Source of the DNA: DAOUJI01 sp965219565 | GTDB lineage: Bacteria > Chloroflexota > Dehalococcoidia > Lucifugimonadales > JAGWBF01 | Assembly: GCA_965219565.1 (NCBI GenBank) | Contig: OZ244780.1 | Span: 1,302,001-1,366,000 of the forward strand | DNA length: 64,000 nucleotides | Direction of reading: 5' to 3' | In this document: positions 25,392-34,735 of the stretch, piece after piece | How positions within the stretch are numbered: position 1 is the first letter of the stretch | Layout of the letters: each line of letters starts with the position of its first letter | Notes under the pieces: model-generated | Told to the model about the DNA's origin: nothing | Databases searched by the model: none | Seen by the model: the letters and a program-made list of their open reading frames with translations, nothing else | Program-made: the position numbers and the translations under genes

Positions 25392-26797
25392 ATGGCGTCC
25401 CCAAGAGGAGACGTGCTTATAAAAGGTGGGCTGCTGGTGTCCGGCCAGGGGATTTCTCGGGCCGACGTCCTGGTGGTGGGAGAGAAGATTGCCCAAGTGG
25501 GCCCTGACCTGTCCGGAGTAGAGGCTTCCCGAACTGTTGACGCCGCTGGTCGCTATGTCCTGCCAGGCGCCATCGACGCCCATTGCCATCCCGTCTACTC
25601 CGACAAGATGGACCAGTACACGGTGACCGCTGCCTACGGGGAATTACCACCGTCATCGCATTTGTGGGCAACGTCGCTGGGTGGGGCTTCAACGGCTACA
25701 CCACAGATCTGGTCAAAGGGTTCATAGAAGAAGGCGAACGCATCTCCCACCTGGACTTCGCGGTCCACGGGACATACACAGCCGCCGACGAAGACATCCT
25801 GGACAAGTCCATCCCGGAGCTTATGAAGCTGGGGGTCATTTCCTTCAAGATGTTCCTGGCCTACAAGCGCCGAGGCATGGCCATCACCGAGGACGGTCTT
25901 CTCAAGACAATGGACCTGGCGGCCGGCGAGGGCGGCCTGCCCATGGTCCACTGCGAAAATGCCTGCTGCATCGACTACCTAGTGGACAGTCACCTGGAAC
26001 AGGGAAAGACCGGCCCTGAATACTATCCCCCATCTCAACCCACCATCCTGGAGGCGGAAGGGCTGTACAGGGCCTCCACTTTTTCGCAAGTGGCGGGTTC
26101 GCCTCTCTATTCCGTTCACCTCAGCACGAAGGAGTCCATCCCGCTAGTGCGGGAGTTCAGGGACAGGGGCGTGCAGCTGTTCACCGAGACCTGCCCCCAC
26201 TATCTGGCCCTGACGGACGACGAGATGACCCGCAGAGGCCCGCTGGCAAAAGTTGGCCCGCCGCTGAGAAAGGGGCTGGACAGGGAAGCCCTTTGGCAGG
26301 CCGTTGCTGACGGAACGATAAATGTGATCGCCAGCGACTCCGGCGGCCGCACCGTCGCACAGAAGACGGTGGGAGGCGACAACATCTTCGACGCACCCCA
26401 CGGGCTAAACACTATAGAGTTTATGATGCCGGTGGTCTGGACCCTTGGAGTGAACACCGGACGCATCAGCCTCCCAAGGATGGTACAGGTCTTCTGCGAA
26501 AACCCGGCCAAGGTATTCGGCCTTTACCCCAAGAAGGGAGTCCTGCAGCCTGGCTCCGACGCTGACTTGGTGATATGGGACCCGGCCAAGGAACACACGG
26601 TCGATGGGCAGCACGGGAACACCGACCACTCCGCTTTCGACGGGTTCGAGCTGCTGGGCATGCCCGAACTCACTATGCAACGGGGCCGGGTCGTGATGGA
26701 AAATGGAGAATTCGTCGGCAGTCCAGGAGCGGGAGGATTCCTTCCCGGAGACCCTAACCTGGCGGCCTATGCTCCGAAGGGCTACAAGGTAACGTAA
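25392..26797 (+). pseudogene. Dihydropyrimidinase/hydantoinase-like amidohydrolase, interrupted by a one-base frameshift
   Basis: Two overlapping frames make one protein. The first part (25392 to about 25640) has DVLIKGGLLVSGQG and GAIDAHCHPVYS; the second (from about 25641 to 26797) starts GITTVIAFVG and carries ISFKMFLAYKRRG (the lysine of the metal centre), VHCEN, VHLSTKES, TETCPHYLAL, ASDSGG (catalytic Asp) and the C-terminal GSDADLVIWDP. The break falls in a GGGG run at 25638-25641. Adding one G restores AAYGGITTV, the expected family sequence. Everything else is intact, so this is either a recent mutation or an assembly error in a homopolymer. It would open a cyclic amide or ureide. It lies between the FAH and BtuF-like genes. 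Confidence 0.8.
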
Positions 26798-26809
26798 GAG
26801 AGGACGATT

Positions 26810-27727
26810 ATGCGAATATGCTCATTCCTGCCCAGCGCCACGGAAATGGTCTATGCCCTGGGTCTCGGCGGCAGCCTTTACGGCGTCACCCATGAATGCG
26901 ATTATCCCCCGCAGGCCAAGCAGGTCCGGCAGGTGGTCAGCAGCATTTTCCAAGGCGGAGACTACTCCAGCAGCGACATACATGCGATGATCGCCGAGAG
27001 GCTTCGAGAAGAAAAGGGCATCTACGATATAGACGAAGAGGCCATCCTGGAGATTCGCCCCGATCTTCTGCTCAGCCAGGAGCTATGCGCCGAGTGAGCG
27101 ATAACCGCGCGGCAGGTGGCCGACGCAACCGAGAAGCTGGACAACAAGCCCCGAATCGTCTCCCTTGACCCCACGTCCATAGAGGACGTCCTGGATAATG
27201 TTCGTGAGGTTGGAAGAGCCGCAAACGTTGAGGATGCCGCGGAACGATATGCTGAATCCCTGGACCGGCGCATCCAACGAGTCAAGAATATAGCTTCCTT
27301 TGCAGCCCATCGCCCGAAAGTGGCTTGCCTTGAGTGGATGGAACCGGTCATGGTCGCCGGCCACTGGATGCCGCAAATGGTGGAAATGGCGGGAGGCCAG
27401 GACTGCCTGGGCAACAAGAACGAGCCATCTTTCACCGTAGAGTGGCAGAAAGTGGTGGACCAACAGCCCGAAGTCATCGTCATCTGCCCCTGTGGGTTTG
27501 ACGCACGACGCGCCATGCAGGAGCTACAGTTGTTCAAGGATAGGGCGGGCTGGGAATCCCTTCCGGCGGTGCGGGAGGGCAAAGTGTTCGTGGTCGACGC
27601 CAGTGCTTACTTCAGCCGCTCAGGCCCGCGTCTTGTCGACGGGCTGGAGATATTGGGGGAGATAATACACCCAGAGCTCTTCTCAGGCATGACGCCGCAG
27701 GGCGGCGTGTCCCGGATTTGGCGTTAG
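26810..27727 (+). CDS. BtuF-like cobalamin-binding protein, candidate selenoprotein (in-frame TGA as Sec96)
   Basis: A 305-residue protein if the TGA at 27095-27097 is read as an amino acid. The N-terminal part (ICSFLPSATEMVYALGLG, GVTHECDYP) and C-terminal part (WMEPVMVAGHWMPQMVEMAG, VSLDPTSIEDVL, a final DASAYFSRSGPR) are a BtuF/helical-backbone cobalamin- or metal-binding protein. It has no signal peptide, as is common in this subgroup. Both halves are in the same frame with no other stop. The family motif as I remember it is ELCDVCA; here it reads ELCAE-TGA-A, so TGA replaces the second Cys of a CxxC. A SECIS-like hairpin follows. The alternative is a nonsense mutation at a Cys codon. Confidence 0.7.
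27107..27126 (+). promoter_or_regulatory. Candidate bacterial SECIS hairpin of the BtuF-like gene
   Basis: GCGCGGC (27107-27113) pairs with GCCG (27119-27122) and CGC (27124-27126) with one bulged A (27123), leaving loop AGGTG. The loop begins 16 nt after the TGA and has G at its second position, as described for bacterial SECIS elements. The loop's GGT sits one base from the equivalent GGU of E. coli fdhF. Confidence 0.6.
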
Positions 27728-27794
27728 TCGGGGCCACGTGTAGGAAAGGCGCGTGGCACGAATGGCAACGTTGAAGACCAGGGGTGAAGAGGCC

Positions 27795-28433
27795 CTAGTT
27801 GAGGCGGGGGCCCTGATATGGGTTGCGCCTGAGGACGGCTTCGCGGAGGCGTTCTGTCGCGCCTTCCAGCAATGGTATTTCGTACCTCAACCGCTCTCCG
27901 GCGGTGGGAATCTCCAAGAGCCGTTGCTGTGCGATGCGGGGGAGCTCAAGGTAGTGGGCGATGGTGTAACTGAGTGATAGAGGTTCTGCCGGGACCTCCG
28001 TGTTTACCAACCAACCCCCGCCGAGGCTGGTCAGGAGTTGGATATAGCTTCCGAACATCTCCGACGCCTGCGGATAGTGGTCTTCAGCGTCCTCTCCGAG
28101 GTCTTCATCCAGATATTCGGCTGCGCCTTTCATGTAAGGGATGTCCTGGATAACTTCGAGAAGTCTGAAGCGCCGTTCGCCGGTGGTGGAGATGCTCATG
28201 CGGCCCTCTTCGTGATGCTCCACTTCGTCTATGCGGGCGGCGACGCCCACGTTGTAGACAGCGGCGGGTCCGCCAACCTCCGGCCCCTCTTTAATCAGGA
28301 TCACCCCGAACGGCTCTTCCTTGTCCAGACATTCCCCAATCATGAGCTTGTACCGCTCCTCGAATATGCGTAGAGGCAACGGCATGCCGGGGTACAGGAC
28401 AGTGTTTAGAGGAAACAGGCGCAACTCTTCCAC
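27795..28433 (-). CDS. Lon N-terminal-domain protein (LON substrate-binding domain only)
   Basis: A 212-residue stand-alone LON_substr_bdg protein: VEELRLFPLNTVLYPGMPLPLRIFEERY is the classic N-terminus (positions 1-28), followed by CLDKEEPFGVILIKEG, ISTTGERRFRLLEV and a helical C-terminus (ERLRYEIPLLEGATERLREA). No ATPase or protease domain follows, so it is not Lon itself. The function of such proteins is not settled. The start is taken as GTG 28433, with AGGGGTTGAC just upstream; the longer frame to 28697 runs through the promoter of the divergent M20 gene. Confidence 0.83.
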   Translation of the reverse strand: MEELRLFPLNTVLYPGMPLPLRIFEERYKLMIGECLDKEEPFGVILIKEGPEVGGPAAVYNVGVAARIDEVEHHEEGRMSISTTGERRFRLLEVIQDIPYMKGAAEYLDEDLGEDAEDHYPQASEMFGSYIQLLTSLGGGWLVNTEVPAEPLSLSYTIAHYLELPRIAQQRLLEIPTAGERLRYEIPLLEGATERLREAVLRRNPYQGPRLN

Positions 28434-28506
28434 GTCAACCCCTAGTTTGCAACGAGTAGTGGGAAGTATATTACGGCCTGTATCGACTCGCAAGATTAGG
28501 CTGCTG

Positions 28507-28515
28507 TGGTAAAAT
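28507..28515 (+). promoter_or_regulatory. Extended -10 promoter of the M20 amidohydrolase gene
   Basis: TGGTAAAAT at 28507-28515, a TGnTAAAAT extended -10, lies 24 bp before ATG 28540. No clear -35 is seen. Confidence 0.45.
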
Positions 28516-28539
28516 CTCCCCAGCTTCCAGAGGTATGCA

Positions 28540-29715
28540 ATGTCTAACTTAACGCCTGGAGACATGGCTGGCATCCGAGACCGGCTGGTGGAGGACCGCA
28601 GAGACTTCCACCGGAACCCGGAGCTTGCCTTCCAGGAACACCGCACCGCCGGGGTGGTCGCCGAACGGCTGGACAGCCTCGGCTGGAACGTGCGCACCGG
28701 AGTGGGAGAGACCGGCGTCCTGGGTCAATTGGAGGGTTCGGGCAGAGGTCCCACCGTTCTGATTCGTGTAGATATGGACGGTCTGCCAGTGCAGGAGCCC
28801 ATGGACCGACCGTACTCATCGGAAGTGGAAGGCTTGATGCATGCCTGCGGCCATGACGGGCACATGGCTGTGGGACTGGCAGTGGCCGACCTGCTCAGCC
28901 AGCGCCGCAATCACTTGAAAGGCAACGTGAAGCTTGCCTTTCAACCTGCGGAAGAGATAGCCAGCGGCGCTCAGAAGATGATTGACGACGGGGCCATGAG
29001 GAATCCCACAGTAGACCGGACGCTCAGCTTCCATCTTTGGAGCGGACTGCCAGTGGGCCAGGTGACCGCCCAGCCGGGGCCCATATTCTCCAGCGCCGAC
29101 GGGATACGCTTGACCATCAAAGGAAAAGGCGGGCATGGAGGAATGCCCCACCTCTCCGTGGATCCTATCCTCATTTCGGCCCACGTCATCACGGCCCTCC
29201 AGACCATTCTCAGCCGGGAAATAGCTCCCACTGAGACCGGCGTGCTTGGATTCGGCACCATACAGGGCGGGACGGCTTTCAACGTAGTCTCGGACACAGT
29301 AGAGCTTGCCGGAACGATAAGGACTCTGGACGACTCGGTCAGGGACTACATACTTCGGCGGGTGGAGGAAATATCCTCCCAGGTGGCCCAGGCGATGAGA
29401 GGCGATTGCGAGTTCACCCACGTTGTGGGCGTGCCCCCGGTGGTCAACGACGAAGAGGTCTCCAAGCTGGTGACAGACGTGGCCCAGACTGTGGTAGGGC
29501 CTGAGAATGTGGTGACCATAACTCCGCTCCAATTGGGGGAAGACGTCACCTTATTCTTGAGACAGGCTCCCGGCTGCTTCTTCCTGGTCGGCTGCGGCAA
29601 CCCAGCAAAGGGAATCACAGCCCCTCACCACAGCGCCGGATTCGACATAGACGAGGACTCCCTGCCCATCGCCGCGCAGATCATGACAGAAGCGACGCTG
29701 CGGTACGTGGCGTAA
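28540..29715 (+). CDS. M20D-family amidohydrolase (hippurate/N-acyl-amino-acid hydrolase type)
   Basis: A 391-residue metallo-amidohydrolase. Residues 15-30 hold RRDFHRNPELAFQEHRT. The metal site shows RVDMDGLPVQE and MHACGHDGHMAVGL, then FQPAEEIASGAQKM with the catalytic glutamate pair. The dimerisation domain includes IKGKGGHGGMPHLSVDP, and TAPHHSAGFDIDEDSL gives the last metal histidine. It probably releases an amino acid from an N-acyl or N-carbamoyl substrate. An AGAGG lies just upstream of the start. Confidence 0.9.
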   Translation: MSNLTPGDMAGIRDRLVEDRRDFHRNPELAFQEHRTAGVVAERLDSLGWNVRTGVGETGVLGQLEGSGRGPTVLIRVDMDGLPVQEPMDRPYSSEVEGLMHACGHDGHMAVGLAVADLLSQRRNHLKGNVKLAFQPAEEIASGAQKMIDDGAMRNPTVDRTLSFHLWSGLPVGQVTAQPGPIFSSADGIRLTIKGKGGHGGMPHLSVDPILISAHVITALQTILSREIAPTETGVLGFGTIQGGTAFNVVSDTVELAGTIRTLDDSVRDYILRRVEEISSQVAQAMRGDCEFTHVVGVPPVVNDEEVSKLVTDVAQTVVGPENVVTITPLQLGEDVTLFLRQAPGCFFLVGCGNPAKGITAPHHSAGFDIDEDSLPIAAQIMTEATLRYVA

Positions 29716-29755
29716 AGGGCTGCCAGCGATGGAAGGCAGATAACCCGCCTTCCCC

Positions 29756-29785
29756 TTGGCGTCAAACCGGAGTAAAATGTAATAT
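29756..29785 (+). promoter_or_regulatory. Promoter of the amidohydrolase at 29851
   Basis: TTGGCG (29756-29761), an 18-bp spacer and TAATAT (29780-29785), about 65 bp before ATG 29851. A nearer TAAAAT at 29773-29778 is an alternative -10. Confidence 0.5.
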
Positions 29786-29850
29786 ACGTTACGGAACACG
29801 CAGAACGTGTTCCCTTGACCAACTGGCAGCTTTGAGACAGGAGGAAGGAC

Positions 29851-30993
29851 ATGGCTCAAGGACTCGAAGGGTACAAGATACTGTCAGCCGATGACCATAC
29901 ATTCGAACGATCGGACCTGTGGGTCACCCGGCTGCCCAAGAACCTCCAGGACAGGGCGCCCCGGTTGAGGAGCCTAGACGACCTGGACATGTGGTACTAC
30001 GGAGACTTTGCCCTGGTGCCCCTGTCCCCTGGCACCCATCCCGGACGGCGGTACGAAGAAGACCCGGCGGTCCGGGCTGAAATCGGGAAGACGCGCACCC
30101 GTGAAGAGCACCTCCGCCCAGGGGCCTACGACCCTGACGAAAGGGTCAAGGACCTGGACATAGACGGAATAGACAAGGCCATACACTACTCGACCGTGGG
30201 GCTCCATCTTTACAGGATCGAGGACCGGGAGTTCCTGCACGAGCTGCACAAGGTCTACAACGATTGGCTCTCCGAATACTGCGCCGCCCACCCCGACCGG
30301 CTCTACGGCATCGCTCTTATCAACCCGGAGCTGCCCGACAAGGCGATAGAGGAGTTAGAGCGTTGCAAGAAGATGGGCATGGTGGGAGCGTTGGTCCCCG
30401 TGTGGCCAAGTCCCGGCATGAGGTATAACCATGAGATGTACGAGCCGTTCTGGGCTGCCTGCCAGGACCTTCAGATACCCGTTTCATTCCACATCGGCTG
30501 CAACAGACCCGGACCTGAAAACGAGTTCATGGACTTCAGCAAACTGACTCCGTCCTGGTTGAGCAACGTGGACTTCTGGCCTAGGAACTCACTAGGGGAC
30601 ATGATCTTCTCAGGGGTGTTCGAGCGCTACCCTGGGCTTAAGGTTGGCGTGATCGAACACGAAGTGTCATGGATACCCCACTTTTTGGAGCGCCTGGACT
30701 ACACCTACACCGACAGGCTTACCATGTGCCCCGTTCGGTTCAAGAACGACGCGATGCCCAGCGACTTCTGGAAAGCCAACTGTTTCGTGGGTTTCCAGCA
30801 GGACCCCCACACCATGAGGCTCAGGGACATCATCGGCGTGGACAACATCCAGTTCGGGGCCGACTATCCCCACGACGAGGGGACCTTCCCCATGTCTCGG
30901 CAGGTGGCCGAAGAGGTGCTCGCGGGATGCACCGATGAGGAGAAACAGAAGATAGTCTGGGACAACGCAGCCCGGACGTACGGCATCAGCTAG
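29851..30993 (+). CDS. Metal-dependent amidohydrolase (amidohydro_2, ACMSD-like), paralog A
   Basis: A 380-residue TIM-barrel hydrolase or decarboxylase of the amidohydro_2 family. SADDHTFE replaces the usual D-x-H-x-H metal strand. DLDIDGIDKAIHYST, then the LYGIALINPELPDKAIEELER and VPVSFHIGCNR motifs follow. The C-terminus reads FGADYPHDEGTFP and KIVWDNAARTYGIS. It shares the final WDN-AAR-Y/F signature with the two amidohydrolases at 38737-39885 and 40045-41181, so the three are paralogs. GGAGGAAGG precedes the start. A strong terminator follows. The substrate is unknown, possibly aromatic acids. Confidence 0.87.
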   Translation: MAQGLEGYKILSADDHTFERSDLWVTRLPKNLQDRAPRLRSLDDLDMWYYGDFALVPLSPGTHPGRRYEEDPAVRAEIGKTRTREEHLRPGAYDPDERVKDLDIDGIDKAIHYSTVGLHLYRIEDREFLHELHKVYNDWLSEYCAAHPDRLYGIALINPELPDKAIEELERCKKMGMVGALVPVWPSPGMRYNHEMYEPFWAACQDLQIPVSFHIGCNRPGPENEFMDFSKLTPSWLSNVDFWPRNSLGDMIFSGVFERYPGLKVGVIEHEVSWIPHFLERLDYTYTDRLTMCPVRFKNDAMPSDFWKANCFVGFQQDPHTMRLRDIIGVDNIQFGADYPHDEGTFPMSRQVAEEVLAGCTDEEKQKIVWDNAARTYGIS

Positions 30994-31034
30994 ACTGACA
31001 ACGGCGGAAGCGCCGCCAAGTGCAACCAACAGAC

Positions 31035-31070
31035 ATGGGCGCCTCAGACGAGGCGCCCATATTCTTGTTT
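31035..31070 (+). terminator. Strong Rho-independent terminator between convergent genes
   Basis: ATGGGCGCCTC (31035-31045), loop AGAC, GAGGCGCCCAT (31050-31060): an 11-bp perfect stem followed by the T-rich ATTCTTGTTT. It ends the amidohydrolase transcript from 29851. A smaller GGCG-GAAG-CGCC hairpin lies at about 31003-31015. Confidence 0.85.
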
Positions 31071-31120
31071 CAGGTACTGTATTGGGGCGTCTATGGAGTC
31101 GTCAATGACGGGGGGAGGCG

Positions 31121-31891
31121 TCAGTCTTCCATGCGGACGGTGTTTTTCAGAGTCCCGATGCCGCCTATGGACACCTCGACCACGTCATCGGGCTTTATGG
31201 GTGCGTTCTCCCCTCGGGAGCCGGAGAAGACCAGGTCTCCCGGTTGGAGGGTCACTTGTTGGCTGATGTAGCTGATGATGGAGGCAAAGTCGTGGACCAT
31301 GTCGCAGGTGCACGAGCTTTGGACGTCTTCGCCGTTGATTTTTACTTTCACTCTCAAGTCCAATGGCGACGCTTCGGTCTCTATCCAGGGTCCCACGGGC
31401 GCGAAAGTGTCGGAGCCTTTTGCCCTCCACAGGTGGCGGTCGTCCCATTGCCACTGGCGTTCGCTGACATCGTTGCCGCAGGTGTAACCCAGAACGTAAC
31501 GCAGCGCTTTCTCTGTGCTGATGCGGCGGCAGGGCTTGCTGATTACGGCGACTGCCTCCCCTTCCGCGTGGATCTCTCCGGCCGAGTCCTTGGGCAACAC
31601 GATGTAGTCGTCGGGTCCGATGAGGGAGTTGCGTCCCTTTTGCCAAGGCTCGGGGCTGACGGAAGGCTGGAGTTCAGGATCGTGGTCCCCGTTCTCGTTG
31701 GAGAAGTTGGGGCCGGGGCACCATATCTGCTGGGGATTGGTGGGGGAGAGAAGCTTCACGTCAGCCAGATTGAAGCGGTTGTCGGTGATGCGGAACTTGG
31801 TGTAGATGCTGCCCCGGATTTCGAGGAGTTCATCGCCTTCCACCACACCGTAGGCGGTCAGCCTCCCCTTCTTGAACCTGCCGATTCTCAT
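31121..31891 (-). CDS. Fumarylacetoacetate hydrolase family protein (paralog 2)
   Basis: A 256-residue FAH-family protein. ATG 31891 is preceded by GGGAGGGG; the longer frame adds an unsupported extension. Features are MRIGRFKKGRLTAYGVVEGD at the N-terminus, IWCPGPNFSNENGDH in place of the usual GLNY(A)xH loop, EIHAEGEAVAVISKPCRR with the metal glutamates, YVLGYTCGNDVSER, LQPGDLVFSGSRG and VSIGGIGTL. It is about as long as paralog 1 (24628-25383) and clearly related. It lies alone between two plus-strand genes. Confidence 0.87.
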   Translation of the reverse strand: MRIGRFKKGRLTAYGVVEGDELLEIRGSIYTKFRITDNRFNLADVKLLSPTNPQQIWCPGPNFSNENGDHDPELQPSVSPEPWQKGRNSLIGPDDYIVLPKDSAGEIHAEGEAVAVISKPCRRISTEKALRYVLGYTCGNDVSERQWQWDDRHLWRAKGSDTFAPVGPWIETEASPLDLRVKVKINGEDVQSSCTCDMVHDFASIISYISQQVTLQPGDLVFSGSRGENAPIKPDDVVEVSIGGIGTLKNTVRMED

Positions 31892-32166
31892 CCCCGCCCC
31901 TCCCAACTGCGGCCCAATGGGAGAGAGTTTATAGGGATGGGGAGACCGCCGCAAGGGGCCGTCAGGCGTGAAAATAATATTGGTTTACGGATTCTCCCGG
32001 CCTCCTGTCATTAGCGTGTAGTTCTTCAGGTTTGACAAAGGATATAGCCGTCTGTATCGTTTGGATAGCTTGTAGGCACACCTGAGAAATGGTCCCTCAA
32101 GAAGGGTCGGGTTCCATAAGGTCCACCCGACTCAGAGAGCCGCCCAGGGATTTTTTGGTGGAATTT

Positions 32167-33321
32167 ATGGCGACGGACAAGAGCACATTCGGAACGATCA
32201 CTCCAGAGGGAATCCAGCGGCTTCGAGGCCGGCTGGGCGTTTACTACCACGGTGTCCGCCACGTAGGCGAAATTTCCGCCGACTCCATCAGGACTTTTGG
32301 GATGGGTCTGGGAGAGCGCAACCCGCTGTACGTTGACCCCGACTACGGACGCTCTACCCACTTCGGCGCCATGATCGCGTTCCCCATGTATCTGTGGACC
32401 ATCCGCTCCACTACGGCAGCCAACATGGGGGGCTTGCCGGGCGTTCACACCTTCTACGGCGGCAGCGAGTGGGAGTATTACCAACCCATTAAACCGGGCG
32501 ATGTGATAAGCGCTTCGTACCGGCCGTACAGCGTGGTGGAAAAGCCCACCAGCAGCTACGCCGGCCATGTGGTGATTCAGTCGGCCCAGACGCTGTACGT
32601 CAACGGCAGAGGGCATGCTATGGCCAAGGGGAGGGCGTGGAGCGTCAGGACTGAACGCCGCGCCGCCAGGGAGAGGGACGTCTACAAGGGTGTGGAGAAA
32701 CCCAGGTACTCCGACGAAGACCTGCAGGACATCTGGGACGCATACGACAAGGAACGAATAAGGGGCGCCGAGGCCAGGCATTGGGAGGACGTGACAGAAG
32801 GAGAGGAGCTGCCTCCCATAGTCCGCGGCCCTCTCAGAGTTGTTGACATAATATTTGGAGCCGGGCGGTTCGACGCCTTCAACATGGGCGCCGGAGGCAG
32901 TCCCGGCGGCTCCCACTACCATCGGTGGCAGTCCTTCAAGAAGCACGCCGCCTTTGCCGAGCCTGACCCTGAGACGGGCGTGCCCGACCATCCGCACCGA
33001 GGCCACTGGGAAGACACCATGGCCAAGATAATCGCACTGCCCGGCATCTATGACCTGGGTCCGCAAAGGGGGTCGTGGCTCGCCCAGATTGTGACCAACT
33101 GGATGGGAGACCAGGGCTTTCTGCGCAAGTATTACAACGAGCTGCGCCGTTTCAACATCGAGGGGGACACCACCTGGGTAGCGGGCAAAGTCACCCGCAA
33201 GTGGATCGAGGACGGCCGCCGAATGGTGGAGTGTGAGACCCGCTGCAACAACCAGCGGGGCGAGCCCACCGGTACGGCCCGCCTGGAGGTCGAGCTGCCA
33301 TTCCGCTCCCAGGTGAGCTGA
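32167..33321 (+). CDS. MaoC-like double hot-dog acyl dehydratase
   Basis: A 384-residue protein with two hot-dog-fold halves. The N-terminal half shows SADSIRTFGMGLGERNPLYVDP and STHFGAMIAFPMYLW, the MaoC/FAS1-like dehydratase pattern with the Asp-His region. The C-terminal half has GAGRFDAFNMGAG, WMGDQGFLRKYYNELRRFN and a NIEGDTTWVAGKVTRKW tail typical of acyl dehydratases. It probably hydrates a 2-enoyl-CoA-type thioester. ATG 32167 has GGTGGA eight bases upstream; an upstream in-frame ATG at 32089 gives a low-complexity extension. The MFS gene follows with a 47-bp gap. Confidence 0.82.
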   Translation: MATDKSTFGTITPEGIQRLRGRLGVYYHGVRHVGEISADSIRTFGMGLGERNPLYVDPDYGRSTHFGAMIAFPMYLWTIRSTTAANMGGLPGVHTFYGGSEWEYYQPIKPGDVISASYRPYSVVEKPTSSYAGHVVIQSAQTLYVNGRGHAMAKGRAWSVRTERRAARERDVYKGVEKPRYSDEDLQDIWDAYDKERIRGAEARHWEDVTEGEELPPIVRGPLRVVDIIFGAGRFDAFNMGAGGSPGGSHYHRWQSFKKHAAFAEPDPETGVPDHPHRGHWEDTMAKIIALPGIYDLGPQRGSWLAQIVTNWMGDQGFLRKYYNELRRFNIEGDTTWVAGKVTRKWIEDGRRMVECETRCNNQRGEPTGTARLEVELPFRSQVS

Positions 33322-33368
33322 GGCGCCCGCAAGCTAATGGAGTGCCTATGTAGGCGCGGGCGGCCCTA

Positions 33369-34670
33369 TTGAACCCCTTTAGACGAGGCCCCATCTTCTA
33401 CGGTTGGGTCATCGTCGCCTCCATGTTCCTGGTCAACTACTCCACCATGGCCACGGGAACGCTGAACTTTGGCCCCTTCGTCGTGCCCATGGGGGAGGGG
33501 CTGGACATGAGCAGGGCCGATTTCGGGTGGGCTCAGACCACCCGAAACCTGACGGCCGGGTTATCGGCCTTGATGGTCGGTCGCCTTCTGGACCGTTACG
33601 GCTCCAGACTGTTCATTGTCGCAGCTGCGGCTGTTATCGGCCTGTGCCTACTGGCCATATCGCAAGTCAACGAGGCCTGGCAGTTCTTCCTGCTGTTCGG
33701 CGTTATTGGAGTGACCGGCGTGACGGCTCCCAACAGCCTTGTGACTTCGGTGCCGGTGGCCAAGTGGTTCGTCAGGCTCCGTGGGCGCGCCCTTGCGTTG
33801 TCCACCCTGGGTCTGGGCGTCGGCGGAGTGACACTGGTGCCCTTGACCCAGTTCCTCATCGATGCGGAGGGATGGCGGGCTGCGTGGGGGATTATGGCCA
33901 TCGCTTTCATGGTCATCTGCATCCCCGTGGCGGCCCTGTTTTTGCGCCGCCAGCCGGAGGACATGGGGCTGGAGGTGGACGGAGGCCCGAGGTCGGCTGG
34001 CTCGAGGCCGATCAGCAACACATCCGCTGCCAGGAGAATCGCTGCCTCTGAGGAGGATGCCTGGACGCTGGGCGATGCGAGACGTGAGTCCACCCTATGG
34101 AAGCTGATGGTGGTGTTCGCGCTCCATGGACTGGCCCAGGGTGGAGCCAGTGTGCATCGTTTCCCCTTCTGGACAGAAAGGGGCATAGACGCCCAGACGG
34201 TCTCATTTGCCTTCTCCGTGGACGCAGCTGGGGCGACGGCGATGATTCTCCTGTCGGGTTGGCTGGTGGAGCGGTTTCCGGTCAGGTTTCTTGGGGTGGG
34301 CGCTTTCATAGGGTTCGCCTCGTCTACGACTCTGATGGTGTTCGGCACACAGGAGTTGCACATGTTCGCGTCAACGCTCATATTCGGCTCGTCTGTAGGC
34401 GCGTTCATGATTGTGCCGACCTACATGATGGCGGAATACTACGGCAGGGCTTTTCTCGGGGCCATACGGGGTGTCGTGCTTCCGGTGACTCTGCTGACCG
34501 CCGGAGCGGGGGCTCCTCTGGTTGGGTACATGAGAGACATAACCGGGGACTACGAGTCGTCATGGTGGATGATCCTTGGACTGTACGGCGCTGCCGCATT
34601 GCTTATGACGACAGTTCGGCCCCCGAAGCCCAGAGCAAGGGACATCTCCTCTCGAACTCTACAGGGCTAG
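33369..34670 (+). CDS. Major facilitator superfamily transporter (monocarboxylate-type)
   Basis: A 433-residue MFS permease with about 12 hydrophobic segments. The start is TTG 33369 (L-N-P-F-R-R-G-P-I-F-Y-G-W). The N-terminal PIFYGWVIVASMFLVNYS, the loop DRYGSRLF (the MFS D-x-x-x-G-x-R/K motif), and the long central loop around residues 200-245 separating two six-helix bundles are visible. The FYGW start is characteristic of the monocarboxylate/oxalate-formate antiporter branch. Placed between a MaoC dehydratase and CoA-transferases, it could import the acid that this cluster degrades. Confidence 0.87.
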   Translation: MNPFRRGPIFYGWVIVASMFLVNYSTMATGTLNFGPFVVPMGEGLDMSRADFGWAQTTRNLTAGLSALMVGRLLDRYGSRLFIVAAAAVIGLCLLAISQVNEAWQFFLLFGVIGVTGVTAPNSLVTSVPVAKWFVRLRGRALALSTLGLGVGGVTLVPLTQFLIDAEGWRAAWGIMAIAFMVICIPVAALFLRRQPEDMGLEVDGGPRSAGSRPISNTSAARRIAASEEDAWTLGDARRESTLWKLMVVFALHGLAQGGASVHRFPFWTERGIDAQTVSFAFSVDAAGATAMILLSGWLVERFPVRFLGVGAFIGFASSTTLMVFGTQELHMFASTLIFGSSVGAFMIVPTYMMAEYYGRAFLGAIRGVVLPVTLLTAGAGAPLVGYMRDITGDYESSWWMILGLYGAAALLMTTVRPPKPRARDISSRTLQG

Positions 34671-34735
34671 CGCTCAAACGCCCTTCCATTTATTATCCAA
34701 AGGCTAAGTAGAAATGGCGGCCTGGTAGGAGCGGC

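Noticed and set aside
25620..25727. Stop at the end of the first frame of the dihydropyrimidinase-like gene as another Sec codon
   Set aside because: The family sequence resumes in a different frame, so this is a frameshift, not an in-frame TGA.
27795..28433. Complete Lon protease
   Set aside because: Only the N-terminal LON domain is present (212 residues); no ATPase or protease domain follows.
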